A stretch of 60,000 nt of DNA from Cristatella mucedo (taxonomy: Eukaryota > Bryozoa > Phylactolaemata > Cristatellidae). The notes beneath the pieces were generated by a model. The model made no database searches and had not been told where the DNA came from. It saw nothing but the letters and a program-made list of their open reading frames with translations. The stretch spans positions 6,833,001 to 6,893,000 of the forward strand of contig WPIO01000002.1 of NCBI GenBank assembly GCA_009760855.2, written 5' to 3'. A program made the position numbers and the translations under genes. Below, in pieces: positions 39,251-52,700 of the stretch (position 1 is its first letter; each line of letters opens with the position of its first letter).

Positions 39251-40839
39251 TTTTTTACTTTCAACAAGCATAGAGTAGTATGTTTGCCAGCGTTTGATCA
39301 GCTCTATGTCTGGGCGAGTCCAGCATGTAGTTGCAAATAAGGGAGGTGCAACGTTATACTAATACAATAAATTAAGTATGATATTTGACCATTACAAGAA
39401 CATGTTGCTTTTGTTTATTTGAACCAGTGTGCATACTTTTGGTTATGCAAACTTTCGATATTTATTTGACATGCCTTGAGTAGGGGGCCATCATGGCGGC
39501 TGCCCAGCCACCCAAATACTTATGCATTTGAGTGTACATATGCAAGCAAAAGTTTATCATGCAGAGAGTATGGTAAGCAAGACAAAAAGTAAGATGCCAT
39601 CCTTACTGCAAATGGACACACGATTGGCAATCCCCCAAAAAACGGCTCGTGCTCTGGCAGGAATCACAAGCACACCGAATGCTGGTGTTCATAGAACACT
39701 CTGTATGCTGCAAAACGGTCAGTTTGACACAGTGATATATGGCAGAATGTTTGTTCTTAAGCACTGAAGCAACAAAGCCTAAACCTTACTTTCATAGTGG
39801 TAAGTGAAACCACTGATCCGTGTTGTTCGGCTCATTTTACATCGCAGAGCCTTTGAGAGTTTTAGATATTGAGCCGACCTGATAGCCTGTAAATATCAAA
39901 GAGGCTATCCACATAGACATTAGCACTGCTTTATGCATAGAAAAATGTCCACGGTTCGGTACATCATAGCTGAATCTTAAAAGCTGCTTTCGATAGAATG
40001 ACATCACTCAAGAGTACTGAGAGTACAAATGCTGCAATGGGTCAAAAAGAACATGTAGGTGCATGGAGCAACCGTTACTCTGCTAGATAAGCCACACACT
40101 TCTAAATGCTGTAGCAAGCCATTCAGCGCCATTCTTTGAGAGAATCTTGGAAAGAAAAAACCGGTATCTGATTGATCAAAGCTTTAAAAGCAGACCAGTT
40201 GCATCGCAAGTCAGTTACAGCCAACTCAACAGGTTCAGCAGCAGCAGATTCTTGCAGACTATAAATCCAAAACAGAACCTAGGTCATCATTTAAACATAA
40301 TTTACTATTGAAGTAGCAGCCATGGGTAGAAAAACACAGTCGCCGTAAATGCGCGCACATTTTGAGCTGTCCAAACAGGCACAAGTTAGTATCCTGTCTG
40401 GGTGGTAATCTCCAGGAGGGCATGCATGAAGCACATCTAATGTGCTCCAGGTATGGATGGATAGGTATGTATGTGCAAGGAAAAACCATCAGAGAATTAC
40501 TTAATTTCATATGTGGATTGATTTGCAATGCTGCGATTTTGAAAAAAATACCCTTTAAGTTCAATAAAGATTAAGAGATGATTTTTAAGACCATTCGATG
40601 CTAGATAGGGGACAACTAAACAAAGACTGAAGTGATGTTAAAGTGGCACCTATGCCGTTGATGCAACAACCTCAGATCAGAAACCTGCAAAGTTTGGCAC
40701 CAGTTGAAGACGATCAAAGGCACCGCCAGTGAGTTCCGAATTAACGAAATTACACTAATCTAGATGCTGTGTCACTAAAGTGTGAATTAGTTTGCTGGTT
40801 ATCTCTTCTCTAAGCAGGCTCTAATTTTACGGTTGTAAT
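39251..40839. other. No gene seen
   Basis: Short ORFs without domains. No repeat assigned. Confidence 0.45.
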
Positions 40840-41020
40840 AATAACAGCAATATATTTGGATAACACTCTCTGAAAACCTAGTCTCTTTAAAGCACTTCAC
40901 ATTTGCTGAAAAGGAAGCATGACCATAAGTGGTAACAGGTACAGTGTCAGCAAGCATAAGCACATAGATGACAAATCGCAAGGACCCACCAAATGCTGCA
41001 AGGAAGTATTTGCTGTTGCA
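40840..41020 (-). repeat. Diverged LINE-A 3' end
   Basis: 'taataataacagcaatata', a 'ctctctgaaaacctagtctct' block split by substitutions, and 'agcacttcacatttgctg' correspond to the minus-strand LINE-A tail, followed by part of its 3' untranslated region ('agcataagcacata'). Confidence 0.65.
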
Positions 41021-41128
41021 ATGTTCCTTAGCTAAAAGTAGGCCGCCTTGACAGCAGAGGCAGTATGCTCTTCCAGCAACATGCCGTTTTGAAGTAGCAT
41101 GTCCAGGTGATACTAACTGATTCAACCG

Positions 41129-41281
41129 CCTCTTTTGCTTAGAGACAGAAGATCCTCGACGGCTTCACCACTGCTTTTAGTGGCAACAAGGGATCTGCCC
41201 ACATCAAGATTCGAACCCACAACCTCACGACCGAGTACTGAAAAGCAACCGCCTTACATAGTGCGCCATCACGGCTCACCA
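41129..41281 (-). repeat. SINE-B copy
   Basis: On the minus strand it begins 'gtgagccgtgatggcgcac', continues 'aaggcggttgcttttcag' and has the B-box-like 'gtgggttcgaatc'. It ends near 'aagcaaaagaggcggttga'. Confidence 0.8.
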
Positions 41282-41980
41282 GTAAATAGACAAACGTAAT
41301 TAAAGTTATGCTAGATGAACCCATCTTGAAGGGGAGATCTTCCAACTTGAAGTGACGATAGGCTTGCTCATTAGTGGCTGCTAGGTTGGTGTAATTATTG
41401 TTAGGTTTCAGGAGGTCAGTGACAAATGTGAAAATGTCAATGATTCAGGATACTGAGCAATTATGTGAGACGATGACTCTAAGAAGTAACCGTGAGGTAC
41501 TTCTTACTTTAAGAGCACCTGGAAGACATAACCCAGTTTTTAGCACTGTGCTAGTAATATCGAGGCATGACGAGAGGCATTCCAAAAGAATTCGGGGGAA
41601 GGAATCTTATGTAAGCCTCTGAGAAGATATAGTGTCCCTGTTGACACCCGGAAGTACAGCTTAAGAAAATGCAGATTAAGAAAAGTGGGGGTTGATGCCA
41701 AAGGGAATTTAATGAGCCTTTGCTGATGCCAGGGTGGTGGTCACAATCAATCAAAACATATTGCTGTATGATTGGCTGGTGTTAGTTACCACTAGCTGGG
41801 TACACGAATGAAACAGGTTGGTGGGCTGTGAAAGCGATTAGCTGGAGTTCGTGGCTGCTGGCCAATCAATTGCTTCAGTAGCAAGGTAGACTATTGCATA
41901 GTTCAGACAACACTTGAGCTGCAGCTGTGTCTGACAGCACTGGCTTGCAGTCAGCTGGCTATCTCCTGAGAGGTGATAAT
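41282..41980. other. No gene seen
   Basis: No recognised coding sequence. Confidence 0.4.
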
Positions 41981-42110
41981 TTAATAATAATAATAATAGT
42001 AATGCACTAGATAAAGTGCCCTCAGAGAACTCAATCTCTTCGTAGGTGCTTTACATTTTGTTGCAAAGGGAAATGCAATTGAATGGTGAGTAATATCATC
42101 CTTGATAATG
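41981..42110 (-). repeat. LINE-A 3' tail fragment
   Basis: 'aataataataataatagtaa' followed by 'tgccctcagagaactcaatc' is the minus-strand end of LINE-A, truncated after about 120 bp. Confidence 0.8.
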
Positions 42111-44340
42111 CTTGATATTCTTGCATCAAGTTATACATATTCTAACACCTCTGAAGCAATACAATATCGCTAAAGTTTTATTTCAAAAGAGTCCTTACCT
42201 TCAATTGTTGCCGAGTAGTCTCACAAAGCAATCCTACATCGTTCCAATCCTAACACGGTGCACCTAGAAGAGTAGGATTCCGAGCTCTATCAATGACGAG
42301 GATATATTTCAACGATAAGAATCTGGCCGATATTTCCCTTGTTCTATTTCTCACATTGTTCATGAAAATGATTATTAAAATGTGTTGACCAAGAAGATTC
42401 ATTTCAAATAATGTTTAAAGATTGAGTAAGCCCATTCGTTTAGATTTTTAAGACAGTCACCAAACAATTTCATACAATAAGAAATTCTGATTATGTAGAC
42501 CAAATATTGATGTGTCAGCTTTCTAAACGCCATACTGATTTGAAGCAGGTGTTCAAGTGAGCTGGTGAACTCAACAGGAACCACCTAAAACAGAAACAAG
42601 AGGTCAAATATAGACAAGCTAGCAACTAAGTATATATTAAAGATAAGAAAAAAGAAACTAATGATATCTATTATGCAGAGGTGAACAAGTTCACCCATCG
42701 AAAGAAATAGTTACCAAACGCACCAAATTTGGACAACAGTAAAGTAGATCGTGATCAACAGAAGATAACCATTGATTGTGAAAATCAAAGGACGGATTAA
42801 TTCAAAATAAGCACATTGAAAAATACATTGTCTACTGTGTATGTAAAAAGGAACCAGTTTCTCGCTCGTTCACCACATAGCCACCATGGAAGCCAGGCAG
42901 ACAGGCAGGACTGATGGTCCCGGCTAGTATCTGGTTGCATCCAACCAGAGCAAAACTGTGCTACGTCTATATTCAGAAGTAAACAGACAGAATGACTAAC
43001 CAATTTTGGATCTTGAGTATTATTGAACGCACCACATCGAGCGAAAACTATGGCTATACAGTTTTGTTCAAGGTTGCATCATATTGCATACAGTAAGTAA
43101 GCTTGGCATATAAGTGGGACTGGGTATCAACCTAGCCATTGCTTGTTGGCTTGCCACGAGCCAACGATGCAGTAGCACTCGTAAGGTGCCATGGCCTTTG
43201 CTACCGTACCAAGTCGTGAGCTTGCTGCACCCGAAGCAGCAAAGCCCAGGAGCACCTGCCAGGCATCTCTCCTGCCACCCACTGGCACCTAATGGCCTTT
43301 TCCCTTCACATTTTCCTGGCTTCCAGGCTGCTACTCACCGGCCTGGCCAGTACTATCACAAGCGAAGCAGAGCAAGCTCGGGGTACTCTTCCTGCTGAGA
43401 TCCACGAGGAGGTTCGTTGCAAACGTGGAGGAACACCATTGCAAGACGAGCGGCAAATATGTGTACCAGGTCAGACCGTGTCGGACTGACATTACTGAAA
43501 GCAGCCCTCTCAGTCGAGAAGCCACAACGAGAAGGTGTATATGCAGTATCGCTCTATCTTCCACTGGTTTGGCTCTCGCCATGATGCTACATGCCAAGCT
43601 ACGAGCCTCGCGAACCCTTATATAACGTTATCCCCGCAGACAATTAACCACCCACCAAGGACATAAAATGAGTTAGGAACTGCCCAGCCAGTCACCAACA
43701 CACATAAAGCCAAGCAGCAAGGTTGAAACAGAAGGTAGCTTTTATTTCCTCACCTTTAGAGAAGCCATGACAGTGACCGTGATAGTGGCCAGTCAGAGCT
43801 TGCTGCTCTCGGGAGGCCATACGATTCGCAAATGGGGCAAATCTCGTATGCATATTTTGAACATTCGTTTTTTTGTCTCTCGTATCTGTACGAATGTGTA
43901 GCTCTTGGGACGATTCGCTAGTCTGGGATTAAGGCACTAATCAAGTAATGGGACGTAACCTTCTATTCATTACTTTCAACATTGTCAGTGAGCCTGCAAT
44001 TGCATGTTCAGTGCTTGCTAATAACCAGCTACTCTACTAGCCACCAGCCCCGAGGTGCCTTCTGGTTTGCTTTAGTATGCTAGCATTAGCAAGATTTTTT
44101 ATTTTTCCACCCTTTTGCAAATTAATCAAGGCACAACCCAGCCTTTACCTCACTAACCCTTGGTTACAGATTCTCTAGCAAAAAATTGAAAAGCACCTGG
44201 TTAGACTTTTAGCTCTTTTTAGGGAGCTAACCAAATGACTTGTTATTATTAGTTTTATTAACAGTTATCGACCTGTAGCTACTATCAGAGTACACAGCTG
44301 CCGACAGCCCTTCAGATATCAGCAATACAACTTAATATAC
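42111..44340. other. No gene seen
   Basis: ORFs at 43114-43625 on both strands overlap and lack domains. No repeats assigned. Confidence 0.4.
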
Positions 44341-44344
44341 AAAT

Positions 44345-44412
44345 ATGTATGCACGCACACACACAAACACACACACTCTCTCTGTCTCTGTCTCTCTGTC
44401 TCCCTCTCCATG

Positions 44413-44471
<59 letters not shown>
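44345..44471. repeat. Compound (CA)n/(CT)n microsatellite
   Basis: CA repeats at about 44354-44374 pass into CT repeats that continue almost pure to 44470. The Arg/Glu-rich minus-strand ORF is a repeat artefact. Confidence 0.95.
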
Positions 44472-44473
<2 letters not shown>

Positions 44474-47000
44474 CATGCATAAACGCAAGAGTACAAGCAC
44501 TATATGAAGTATAAACTCTAAGACCGATTCACAGGCCCTGATAAAAACAGGAAGGTATCGACGGCTTAAAATCTGCACTATATTACCAACAATCTATAAA
44601 AAAAATGCAGCACTGATGAAATAATGGTTTGAGGTGAGCTGGTTGCTTAAACTGCTAACACTTTTGAGCAACTATAGCCCAAGCCTTCAGTTCTTGATCA
44701 CCAAAAGTGTGGAACTCACTTTAAATATAATGTTAGTCATAATAAGCAATACCCATAGCCTAAACGTTAATCAATTAAAATGCAGACAAATATATAAGTA
44801 AGGCAAAACCATTTCTTCCAACAATGAAAATGCTAGCAAAAACTAATCAACAATAAGAAGGTAAGGAGCTTACCAGTATAAAAACTTTTCGGTTTTCATT
44901 ATTGGATGCGTGCAATTTATAATTATACTTTGGAGACATGTGTGTAATCTAAAAAAGAAGAGGTAGCTTTTAGCAGCAGCAAGATGCAAGTACTGTCAAA
45001 TGCTCTTTTGAAATTGTCCGTATTGTTTATACGAACAACATACGGTGCATATTCACCGTCTGCTGTAATACCATTGCATACTCGAATTCTTAATTTAAGC
45101 TTTTCAGAATTCAAATTTTATTGCCGCTCAGATTTTTATTGGAGTGAGACTCGGTTAACAATAGCAGGCTGCCAGTATACTAAAGTCAAGCTCAGAACAG
45201 GCCCATTCCTTACAGGAACCAATAAATTGGAATCCACAGCAGAAGTACAAGCCCACAGCAGCTGCAGTGCTGGCTACTTCAATCGTCCTGGAACCTGAAC
45301 TTACGACTTAGGTCACTGGTCAACTGTATACCCGCTTGAACGTTTGAGTGTTTCGTGAATGTTAGTTACGGGTCACTTTTCAGAAGTCACATCTTAGTGG
45401 ATTTGTACGAATCCTTGGTGGAGGTCTGCTACGTGATTGATCGAATTGTTAGGGTCCTGGTTGGAGTGAGGACATTTTGGGGATTGCTACTGGTATGATT
45501 GATAGGGATTATGATCGAGTTCCTGATTGGGAATCTTGAAGGTCTAAGGTTTTTTGACTGGTACCCTTTATTCTTGCTACGAGATAGGCCTAGCTATTAG
45601 CTTGTGAGGTTCATCTGAACTGGAAGGATAAGTTTTGAAAAAGCTGCAAGCTCTTTAATCATTAAAGATATGGTTAAAGCTCCTTAACGTTAAAATGTTC
45701 GATCTTTACATTCAGGGGGCAATGTTTCTAGATTTTTTCGTAAGAACTAGTGTCTGAGAATGGCTGCTTTATACAAACGAAATCACTCTCAAAAGGAAGA
45801 GGCCTAAACTAATGGTAAATTTAGAGTCATACTGGGAAGGTGTAAATGAAAAAAGTGTGTTTTAATTCCAGTTTCAATACAGGCTTGGGAGGATTGGTTG
45901 TTCAGATATTTTAAAACTTTTAAATTACTAATCAATACAGCATTAGACTACTACTGATGTCTTTATAATCATAGGTCTTCTGAATTCATTTTCAAAAGAT
46001 TATGAATTTTATGTGCATTTACTTCAGCTAAAAAAGTAAGGGCTTCAAACAAGAATGGAGGCATATGATAAATCTGGGATATTCTTTAACACCCAGGCCA
46101 AACTTAAATATCACTTTACTGGTCACAAGAACATTGATGCAAGAATAACAAAGTGTCGCAGGATCAAGATAACATGTGAGATGAACTAAAAGATCAGCAC
46201 GAAGCCAGTGATATTGAAACTACAACATTGATAGGAGTGGATAGCCATGCGAGCAAAGCCAAACGAATAATTCAAAGAGTAAATCGGGAAATTTAAACCT
46301 TCATTATTTATCTTTAGTAGCTGGGTCTAGGACTACTTGTAATGCCTAAGAATGACTAGGAGAGTAATACTAACTAATTAAAAGATGCACAAGATTGATT
46401 TTCTAGATATGTAATTCCTTAGTACTAAGTGCTAAACATAAGAGCAGTGGTTCTCTTAAATTCTCTAAAAACTATCTCTAACAAAGAGAATTGACCAGGG
46501 GCATATCTGGCATTCTACATCATCTCAAGAGAATTCTCCTTAGCCTTTTCGGAAGGTTGGTGAGAGGGCTATTGTCTGCTCAGCCCCTGATCATCAATCA
46601 AAACGTTCGTGCGGCCTTCGTTCAACACATTCTCGTGAATGTGCATCCGCTCATCGTTATCAACGCCGAACGCTTGCATGATCGTGTCGTTGACTCCAAA
46701 AGCATCATATTGATGCTTCTAATTGTCGTCTACCAAATCCGCACAGCCCCGTCTTTTTGTATGCAGGGCTCTTGCTCGGCGATTGAAAGGGGAGAGGTCC
46801 ATGATTATTAAACTAACGGTCTAGCAACACGACCAAACCTTTCTCCACCAGAAGCATGTAAGGCAACATTGTCCACCGAAGAAGAAGCCTATATAACTTT
46901 GCTTGCTTCTATTATAGCTTTGCACGGCCCATAATTTTTCGAACCATTACAAACGTACTCGCCAGGTCCGAACTCCACAATGCCTGTCTCGGAAGAAGAC
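44472..47000. other. No gene seen
   Basis: AT-rich DNA without recognised genes. The 106-codon ORF at 46491-46811 (+) has no recognisable domain. Confidence 0.4.
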
Positions 47001-47002
47001 AT

Positions 47003-47245
47003 GAAAGACAATGCTGCGCCATCTTGCTGCATGACGGAAGGACGCGGACTTTCTCCCTTTAATTAATAGGGAAAAGTTAACAGTTAAGACTCAGTGAAGG
47101 AACGAAACACTTGAAACGAAATCCCATAATTCAAACACGCCTGCACTAAGTCTCTGGCTTTGGCTCCAGAAGTGCTGGTCACGGAAGACAATGCTGCGCC
47201 ATCTTGCCGCGTGACGGAAGGGCGGATTTTCTCGCTTTAATAGGG
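47003..47245. repeat. Direct repeat of about 60 bp, two copies
   Basis: 'gacaatgctgcgccatcttg' with 'cgtgacggaag' or 'catgacggaag' occurs at about 47006 and again at about 47186, followed in both by a similar 'ttttctc..tttaatagg' stretch. Origin unknown. Confidence 0.7.
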
Positions 47246-49830
47246 ATTACAAGACTCCTCACGTATTATGCCCGGATTCTCCGGTATAGACAGAAAGGTG
47301 GGCGGGAGAAAGCCGAAGCCGATAATTTGAGGTAAAATGAGAATAATTGGAACCATCTAAAGGGCTTTGGAAGAAATAAGCTCCAAGGGGTAATACATTT
47401 CGCTGGAAAAGTTAACCTCACAGTCAAATACATAAACCCCCAAAGCACAAGGTAGAGGCACCTGAAGTTAAAGTTCCTGCTCCAGTAGGATAATTAAATT
47501 CTTTTGGGATAAATAAATAAATGTATTTCAGTTATCAAAGTTCTGGAGGCGGAGTTTCTTTCAAATTTGGCAAAGCTTCTGACTCATCCAAAGACCTTGC
47601 GTTTTAAGAGTCGTTACTCTTTCAGTTTTCAAACTTTCAGTTTAATATTTCTTACTACGAGACAGGTTTTCTTTAAGTGATAACTGACTTAATTCTAAAA
47701 TGCACCGTCTTTAGAGGATTGATACCTGGATCTTCACCAGGGTAAGATTTTTAGTTTAAGTAGACCTTGCAAGATTACCTAAGAAAAGTTTATCTGGCCC
47801 CTACAAAATGTCGGGCTCGCACCTCGATCAAACTTTACCTTTTTGGATTAATTTTATGTTAAGCCTTTTGATTAAAATAATAGCTACTGCAGTTGCTGTT
47901 CTCTTAGAAGTTACGTTATTTATCCTAATCGAGCTTTAAGTATTTGATATATTCAGCTACGAAAAGAGCCTGATGAAAACCAGGTCAATGATATGTCAGG
48001 AAAACTGATTTCCAAAAGCTTACCAAAGTACGGCGGCACAAAAAGTATTTAATAATAATAGGATCTCTGTAGCTGAGACGACGAAAAAAAAGATATACGT
48101 TTGAACCTTTCAATAAGACTCATTACGAAAGGTTAGCACTTTTTCTTTAAGTGAGAGGTCACCTCTAGTTAGGATGTCAGTTGCATATCTTTAAACCTCA
48201 CAAGCCCAGACTTTTTTGTTCAGAAATCAGGTTCAGGTCAGGAACGTGTCTTAAAGCTTTCTCTCTAGAATGTGCATTTATACTTTATGCCTCTGCTAAG
48301 GATTCTACGCTACTTGTTTCTAAATTGCATCCATCACCAGTTCAGTTAACTCATAATTCAGTTTAATACCAGGAAAAGTCAAACCACTTATGGATAGAAG
48401 TTTGGAGAACATCGGATAGTGATAGGGAAGATTAGGTTGAGTGGGATATGTATGAAACTAAAGAAAATTAGGGCACCGGCCGGTGAAGCAGTCAGTCGTT
48501 CCTTATGTTCAAGCAGTACCCTAATGACACCAACGTATGAGCTGAGCTATTTGTAATAGAAATAGTTTGTCTTGTCGGTCGAATGAGCTACCAAGAAAGT
48601 GTTCTCAAAGCCACTATCAGGGCAGTAAATAAAGCACGGTTATACGGCACCATATTGCAAACTAGCTTTCACTCGAGAAGCCTCGTGGTTCTCTATTTGG
48701 AATCACAGCAACTTGGTCAAATTTAAATACAGAGACCTGTATAGTATCGGTGTGCAACAATTAAATTACAGCAAGAATTAGGCAGTAATGCATCGGAATA
48801 TAAGTCACCTACATAACAAATAATGTACGGCAGGAGAGGTCCATAATGTAAATTAAACATTAAGCTCCACTAGGAGCTAAGAAGATCCTATTTATACTAC
48901 GTGTGTCCACGAATTTAGAAATCAGAGGTCGTAGGCCAACATAAGCCAACGTAAGCCAATAAAGAGGTGGGCCAACAAGGGTCTGCATACTACGTCAGGA
49001 AATCAGATTTAGTTCAAACATATCCGATTGCTATTCGCCAACCAGTCTAAAAATTTCTAACCTTAATGAAACAAATTTAGCAAACGTCTCTCCGTCAACC
49101 TCAAATATAATTCTGACATAGAAAACATATTAGCAAGTGATAGATAATGTGAATGTTCAGCATTTAGTGGTGAGTTGAGACAGCCACATAAAGTTTGTTA
49201 TGAGGTATTCGCAGCTTCATTAAAACAGTCAAAAGCTAATCCTTTCACCAATTTTGAACAGGAAACATTTATAAAATCCTATAGCCCAGGTTTTCACTCC
49301 TGATCTTTTGCTTGTCACAAAAGGCAGCATCATGTTTATATTAGGAAGTGAAATAGGACAGAAGTGAGACAAAATCCTTCTAGGCAGTGTCCCGTAATGC
49401 TTAAGCATATGCCCTATTGTAAACGAGGGGACAATATCTGAAGCTTAAGCTGTTCTAGCAAACCTTCAGACAAAGACACAAGGTTTGAAGTGGAATAGCC
49501 AGCCAAAAAACAAGGACGTTAATTATTTAACGAACTTGCTTTCCCGATGCATTTGAAACTGCATTATGCTTTTTGATACTTTTGATCAGCAGCTCCTAGA
49601 CAGACTCACCATAATGATATACCTTTGTTGCTGGAATTCTAAACAGAGATCACACGATTAACTTTGTATATCTACTGGAGCTTGTTGTGGTTTAGCAGCT
49701 TTAAAACCTAGAGAAAAAGAAACATATTAATCTCAACATCAAATGCTACATTAAGAGCAGTATCAACAAATAAAAAGTAGATCCGACCTCGTTAAGCCGT
49801 CTTTACTAGAATAGACATCATAATTTTGAA
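47246..49830. other. No gene seen
   Basis: AT-rich, many short ORFs, nothing recognisable. Confidence 0.4.
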
Positions 49831-49831
49831 A

Positions 49832-49841
49832 TCACCATCAC

Positions 49842-49873
<32 letters not shown>

Positions 49874-49877
49874 CCAC
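49832..49877. repeat. (ATC)n microsatellite
   Basis: About 15 ATC/ACC units in a row. Confidence 0.9.
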
Positions 49878-50094
49878 AGCACACTGCCTCTCTCAAGAGT
49901 TCACGCGTTGGGTATTTCCTCATGGAAGCCCAGGTGAAGTAAGAGAGAGGGCAGTAGATTTATTTATATATCTCCAGTATTTCTGGCATTTTTTCCAACC
50001 ACAAAACAGACCCTTTCATAAGCACTGAAGCTCTTTTATTAGCACAAGATGAGGACTGACTGTCTTTAAAATATAAATAAATATAATTCTTTGG

Positions 50095-50217
50095 TATAGC
50101 GCCCCAAGAGAACTTAATCTCTATTCGGGTGCTTCACATATGCCACGAGGCTTGAGCCCACGATCTCAGCCAGACCTTGATCGGGGCGAGCACCTTAATC
50201 ACTGGGCCAAACCAGCA
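50095..50217 (-). repeat. SINE-A copy (tRNA-derived)
   Basis: On the minus strand: head 'gctggtttggcccagtgat' (A-box-like), 'gtgggctcaagcc' (B-box-like), end 'agagattaagttctcttgg' and GGCGCTATA. It has the same structure as the copy inside the Polinton. Confidence 0.8.
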
Positions 50218-50429
50218 GATATCATTTAGACTGGCCTATAGCCAGGACTAGTCTATGTGGTACTAATCCATTTTAGCTTAAGCCGATTCCAGATGTTATA
50301 AGAAAATAGTGAAAAGGCATTTAAAAGAAAACCTATTCTTACCATCAAACATCTCCTGAACAGGTCTAACGTTAGCTCAGCAGTTCATTTGTGAAGTTTC
50401 TTTGTCAGCATAATATAAAAGATCGGAGT

Positions 50430-50580
50430 CCATCACCGAGACGAAATGTAATATTTCTCCTGCTGTAACTCCACAAAGCCAGAATGACTAAGTGGTTGTA
50501 ACGCAGGACAATTGTCGAAGAGAGTATAGCTCACTCAAAGCCTGAGCAGCTTTCGGTGTGCACATGATAGCCAACAGATT
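50430..50580 (-). repeat. LINE-B 3' end fragment
   Basis: Matches in minus orientation the 'gtaatgtatctc...gtaactccacaaagcc...aagcctgagc' type block seen at 55895-56430, 58130-58265 and 58610-58775, but strongly diverged. Confidence 0.5.
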
Positions 50581-51415
50581 TTTATCTCACGAAAAAATGA
50601 AAAGTAAGCATAGCTGAGTCGGAAGGGCACTCGAGGAAGTAAGTAGCATGGACGTAACAGCTCAAAAGGGTTAGTAGATGTCGACAGAATTTTGGAAGTG
50701 AGACACCCGCGAGACTCTTCAAATTTCAGTCCTTGCGTGAACGTTGAAATTTGCTTCTCTAGCTTCTTTGTCAATAAGATAGACAAGATCAGAGAGTCCA
50801 TCCCTCAGGTAAAAGCATTAGTTATGGAATACCTTCTGGACTTGGAAAAGCTAGTCAGAGATATAGCACACTCACACTAGCGGCTTGCCGTCAGCCAATC
50901 ACTGTCAGTTTTCATAGTGGCTGGGAAAGGATGCACAGTTGTTTGAGTCCCTATAACCAGCTAATCGGGAAGCTTGGAGGCAAGATGACCTTGCACACGC
51001 ACGTTGGGTAAGCGCGAGTCTTGTCACCCATGGAGACATGAACAACTAGTATCCCGACTGAAAAGATTGTGAACAAACCACTAAGTCCTACAGCCTACTT
51101 GCATCAGCCCATTTACCATATTGAATCTTAGGTGCATTTACTCGGCTGCTTCATACCAAAACAAGAAGTGTGAAATAATGTTGGAAATGAAACTTGCAAT
51201 CATCAGACTAAAGTTGATCATACAAATGCATAATTGCCACGTGATTATTGTAGTTAATAAAATGCAAATGCAAGAGCAGACTCGCCTCTTCGAAGTCTGG
51301 TGATGTTCGATCCAACACTGTTCTCCCTGTTGTCCTTGGTGACGTGGACGTAGTGCAGCCTTGACCTTTTCCGAAGTTATTTTTCTGCGCTAAATTGCAA
51401 TACTGACATGCAATT
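50581..51415. other. No gene assigned
   Basis: 50740-50850 resembles the linker of LINE-A ('FVNKIDKIRESIP'), suggesting a further small relic. Otherwise nothing recognisable. Confidence 0.35.
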
Positions 51416-51417
51416 TT

Positions 51418-51590
51418 TTAAATGCAAGAATATCAAGCATTATATTATTAAATGCAAGAATATCAAGCATTATCAAACATGATATTACTCACCATTCAAT
51501 TGCATTTTCCTTTGCATCAAATGTAAAGTGCCTAGAAATAGATTGAGTTATCTGAGTGCGCTTTATCAAGTGCATTATTATAAATATTAA
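51418..51590 (+). repeat. LINE-A 3' tail fragment with a duplicated 23-mer
   Basis: 'atgcaagaatatcaagcatt' occurs twice (about 51423 and 51453) before the tail, which ends 'atcaagtgcattattata'. Confidence 0.7.
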
Positions 51591-51689
51591 AGGACAAATT
51601 GTTCAGAGCTCAAAGCTGCAAATTGCCACATCATCTGGCAAAAGCGGGAGCAATGAAGGTTAGAAAAAAATAGGCCTGTTATTAGGTAT

Positions 51690-52700
51690 AATCTCTTTGC
51701 TACTTCTGCTGGATCCATTTGATACCGTTGCTTGCAATGTCCTCCTTAACAGCATGTCATGTCACTTGGGCATCATCCGCACATCACTGACATGGTTTAC
51801 ATCCTATCTCAATGAGAGATTTAGAGCATTGATGTCAAAAGTCATCAAGAAGCTATTAAAATATGGAAGTACCCAGAGATCTGTGCTTGGTGTACTTCTT
51901 TTCACAATGTACACTATCCCTCTGGTCGATGTAACTGTCCAGTTCCAAAGTGACCTTCTACTGGACGACCATATTGACTCCACATCCAAGACCACCTACT
52001 GGAAGTTGTGTATCATTGCAAAAATTGGGGCTCGCATAGTTGCAAACACCACAGTCAAGCTTCTCAGTGCATTTCCGACATCAGGTCTTCATTTCTGTAA
52101 GTTACTACTCCCAGGTCCGCCGGCCTCTACTATTGGGCACTTAGAGTAGGTGCCAACCTCTGCAGCTAGGTTTATTTGTCGTGAACGGCCCAGTTGCCAT
52201 TACAGCACCTCTCAATGAGTTGCGTAGCTTTCCCATCAACAGCAGATTGACTTCAATGTTTTGTCACTCTCTATTCTCTTATGCTGGCCTACCTATCCGA
52301 ACAAGCTACCAATAAGGGTAGGCATGGCATTACCTGCTCTTATTGCTCAAGTTCTTTAGCTGTGTCTAACCAATCTAAAATCCTTCGGAGAAAATATCTT
52401 TTGTTCCTTCTGCTCCTAAAGATTGGAAGTCATTCCTGACTGACATTACAAAATATGACTTTTACAAAGAATCTAAAAACTTGCCTTCGACTCGCAGTAG
52501 TTGCTCTGTCAGTACGAATCGCTCATTGTGTGCAAATAGATGATGACACTATGCATGATATCATTTCATGTGCTGATTCGTACTGACACTGTGCTCGGTA
52601 CCACTAATCAATTGACATGCTTCTTTTCCAGCATCCAGGAGTCAAAAAAGATCTTTGGCTCCATTGGGGCACAATGCAAATTTAATTGCTATTATTATAC
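51690..52700 (+). pseudogene. LINE-A-like reverse transcriptase relic with internal deletion
   Basis: 'LLLLDPFDTVACNVLLNSM', 'TSLTWFTSYLNERFRALM' and 'STQRSVLGVLLFTMYTIPL' (RT motifs before the catalytic Asp pair) are followed directly by 'VQFQSDLLLDDHIDSTSK', so the segment with the catalytic YADD block is deleted. The C-terminal part continues with frame changes to a tail-like end near 52700. Confidence 0.7.

Noticed and set aside
44312-44578. Minus-strand ORF with an Arg/Glu repeat
   Set aside because: Translation of a CT/GA microsatellite.
46491-46811. 106-codon ORF as a host gene
   Set aside because: No domain, no supporting splice or start context, and no similarity to anything recognised.
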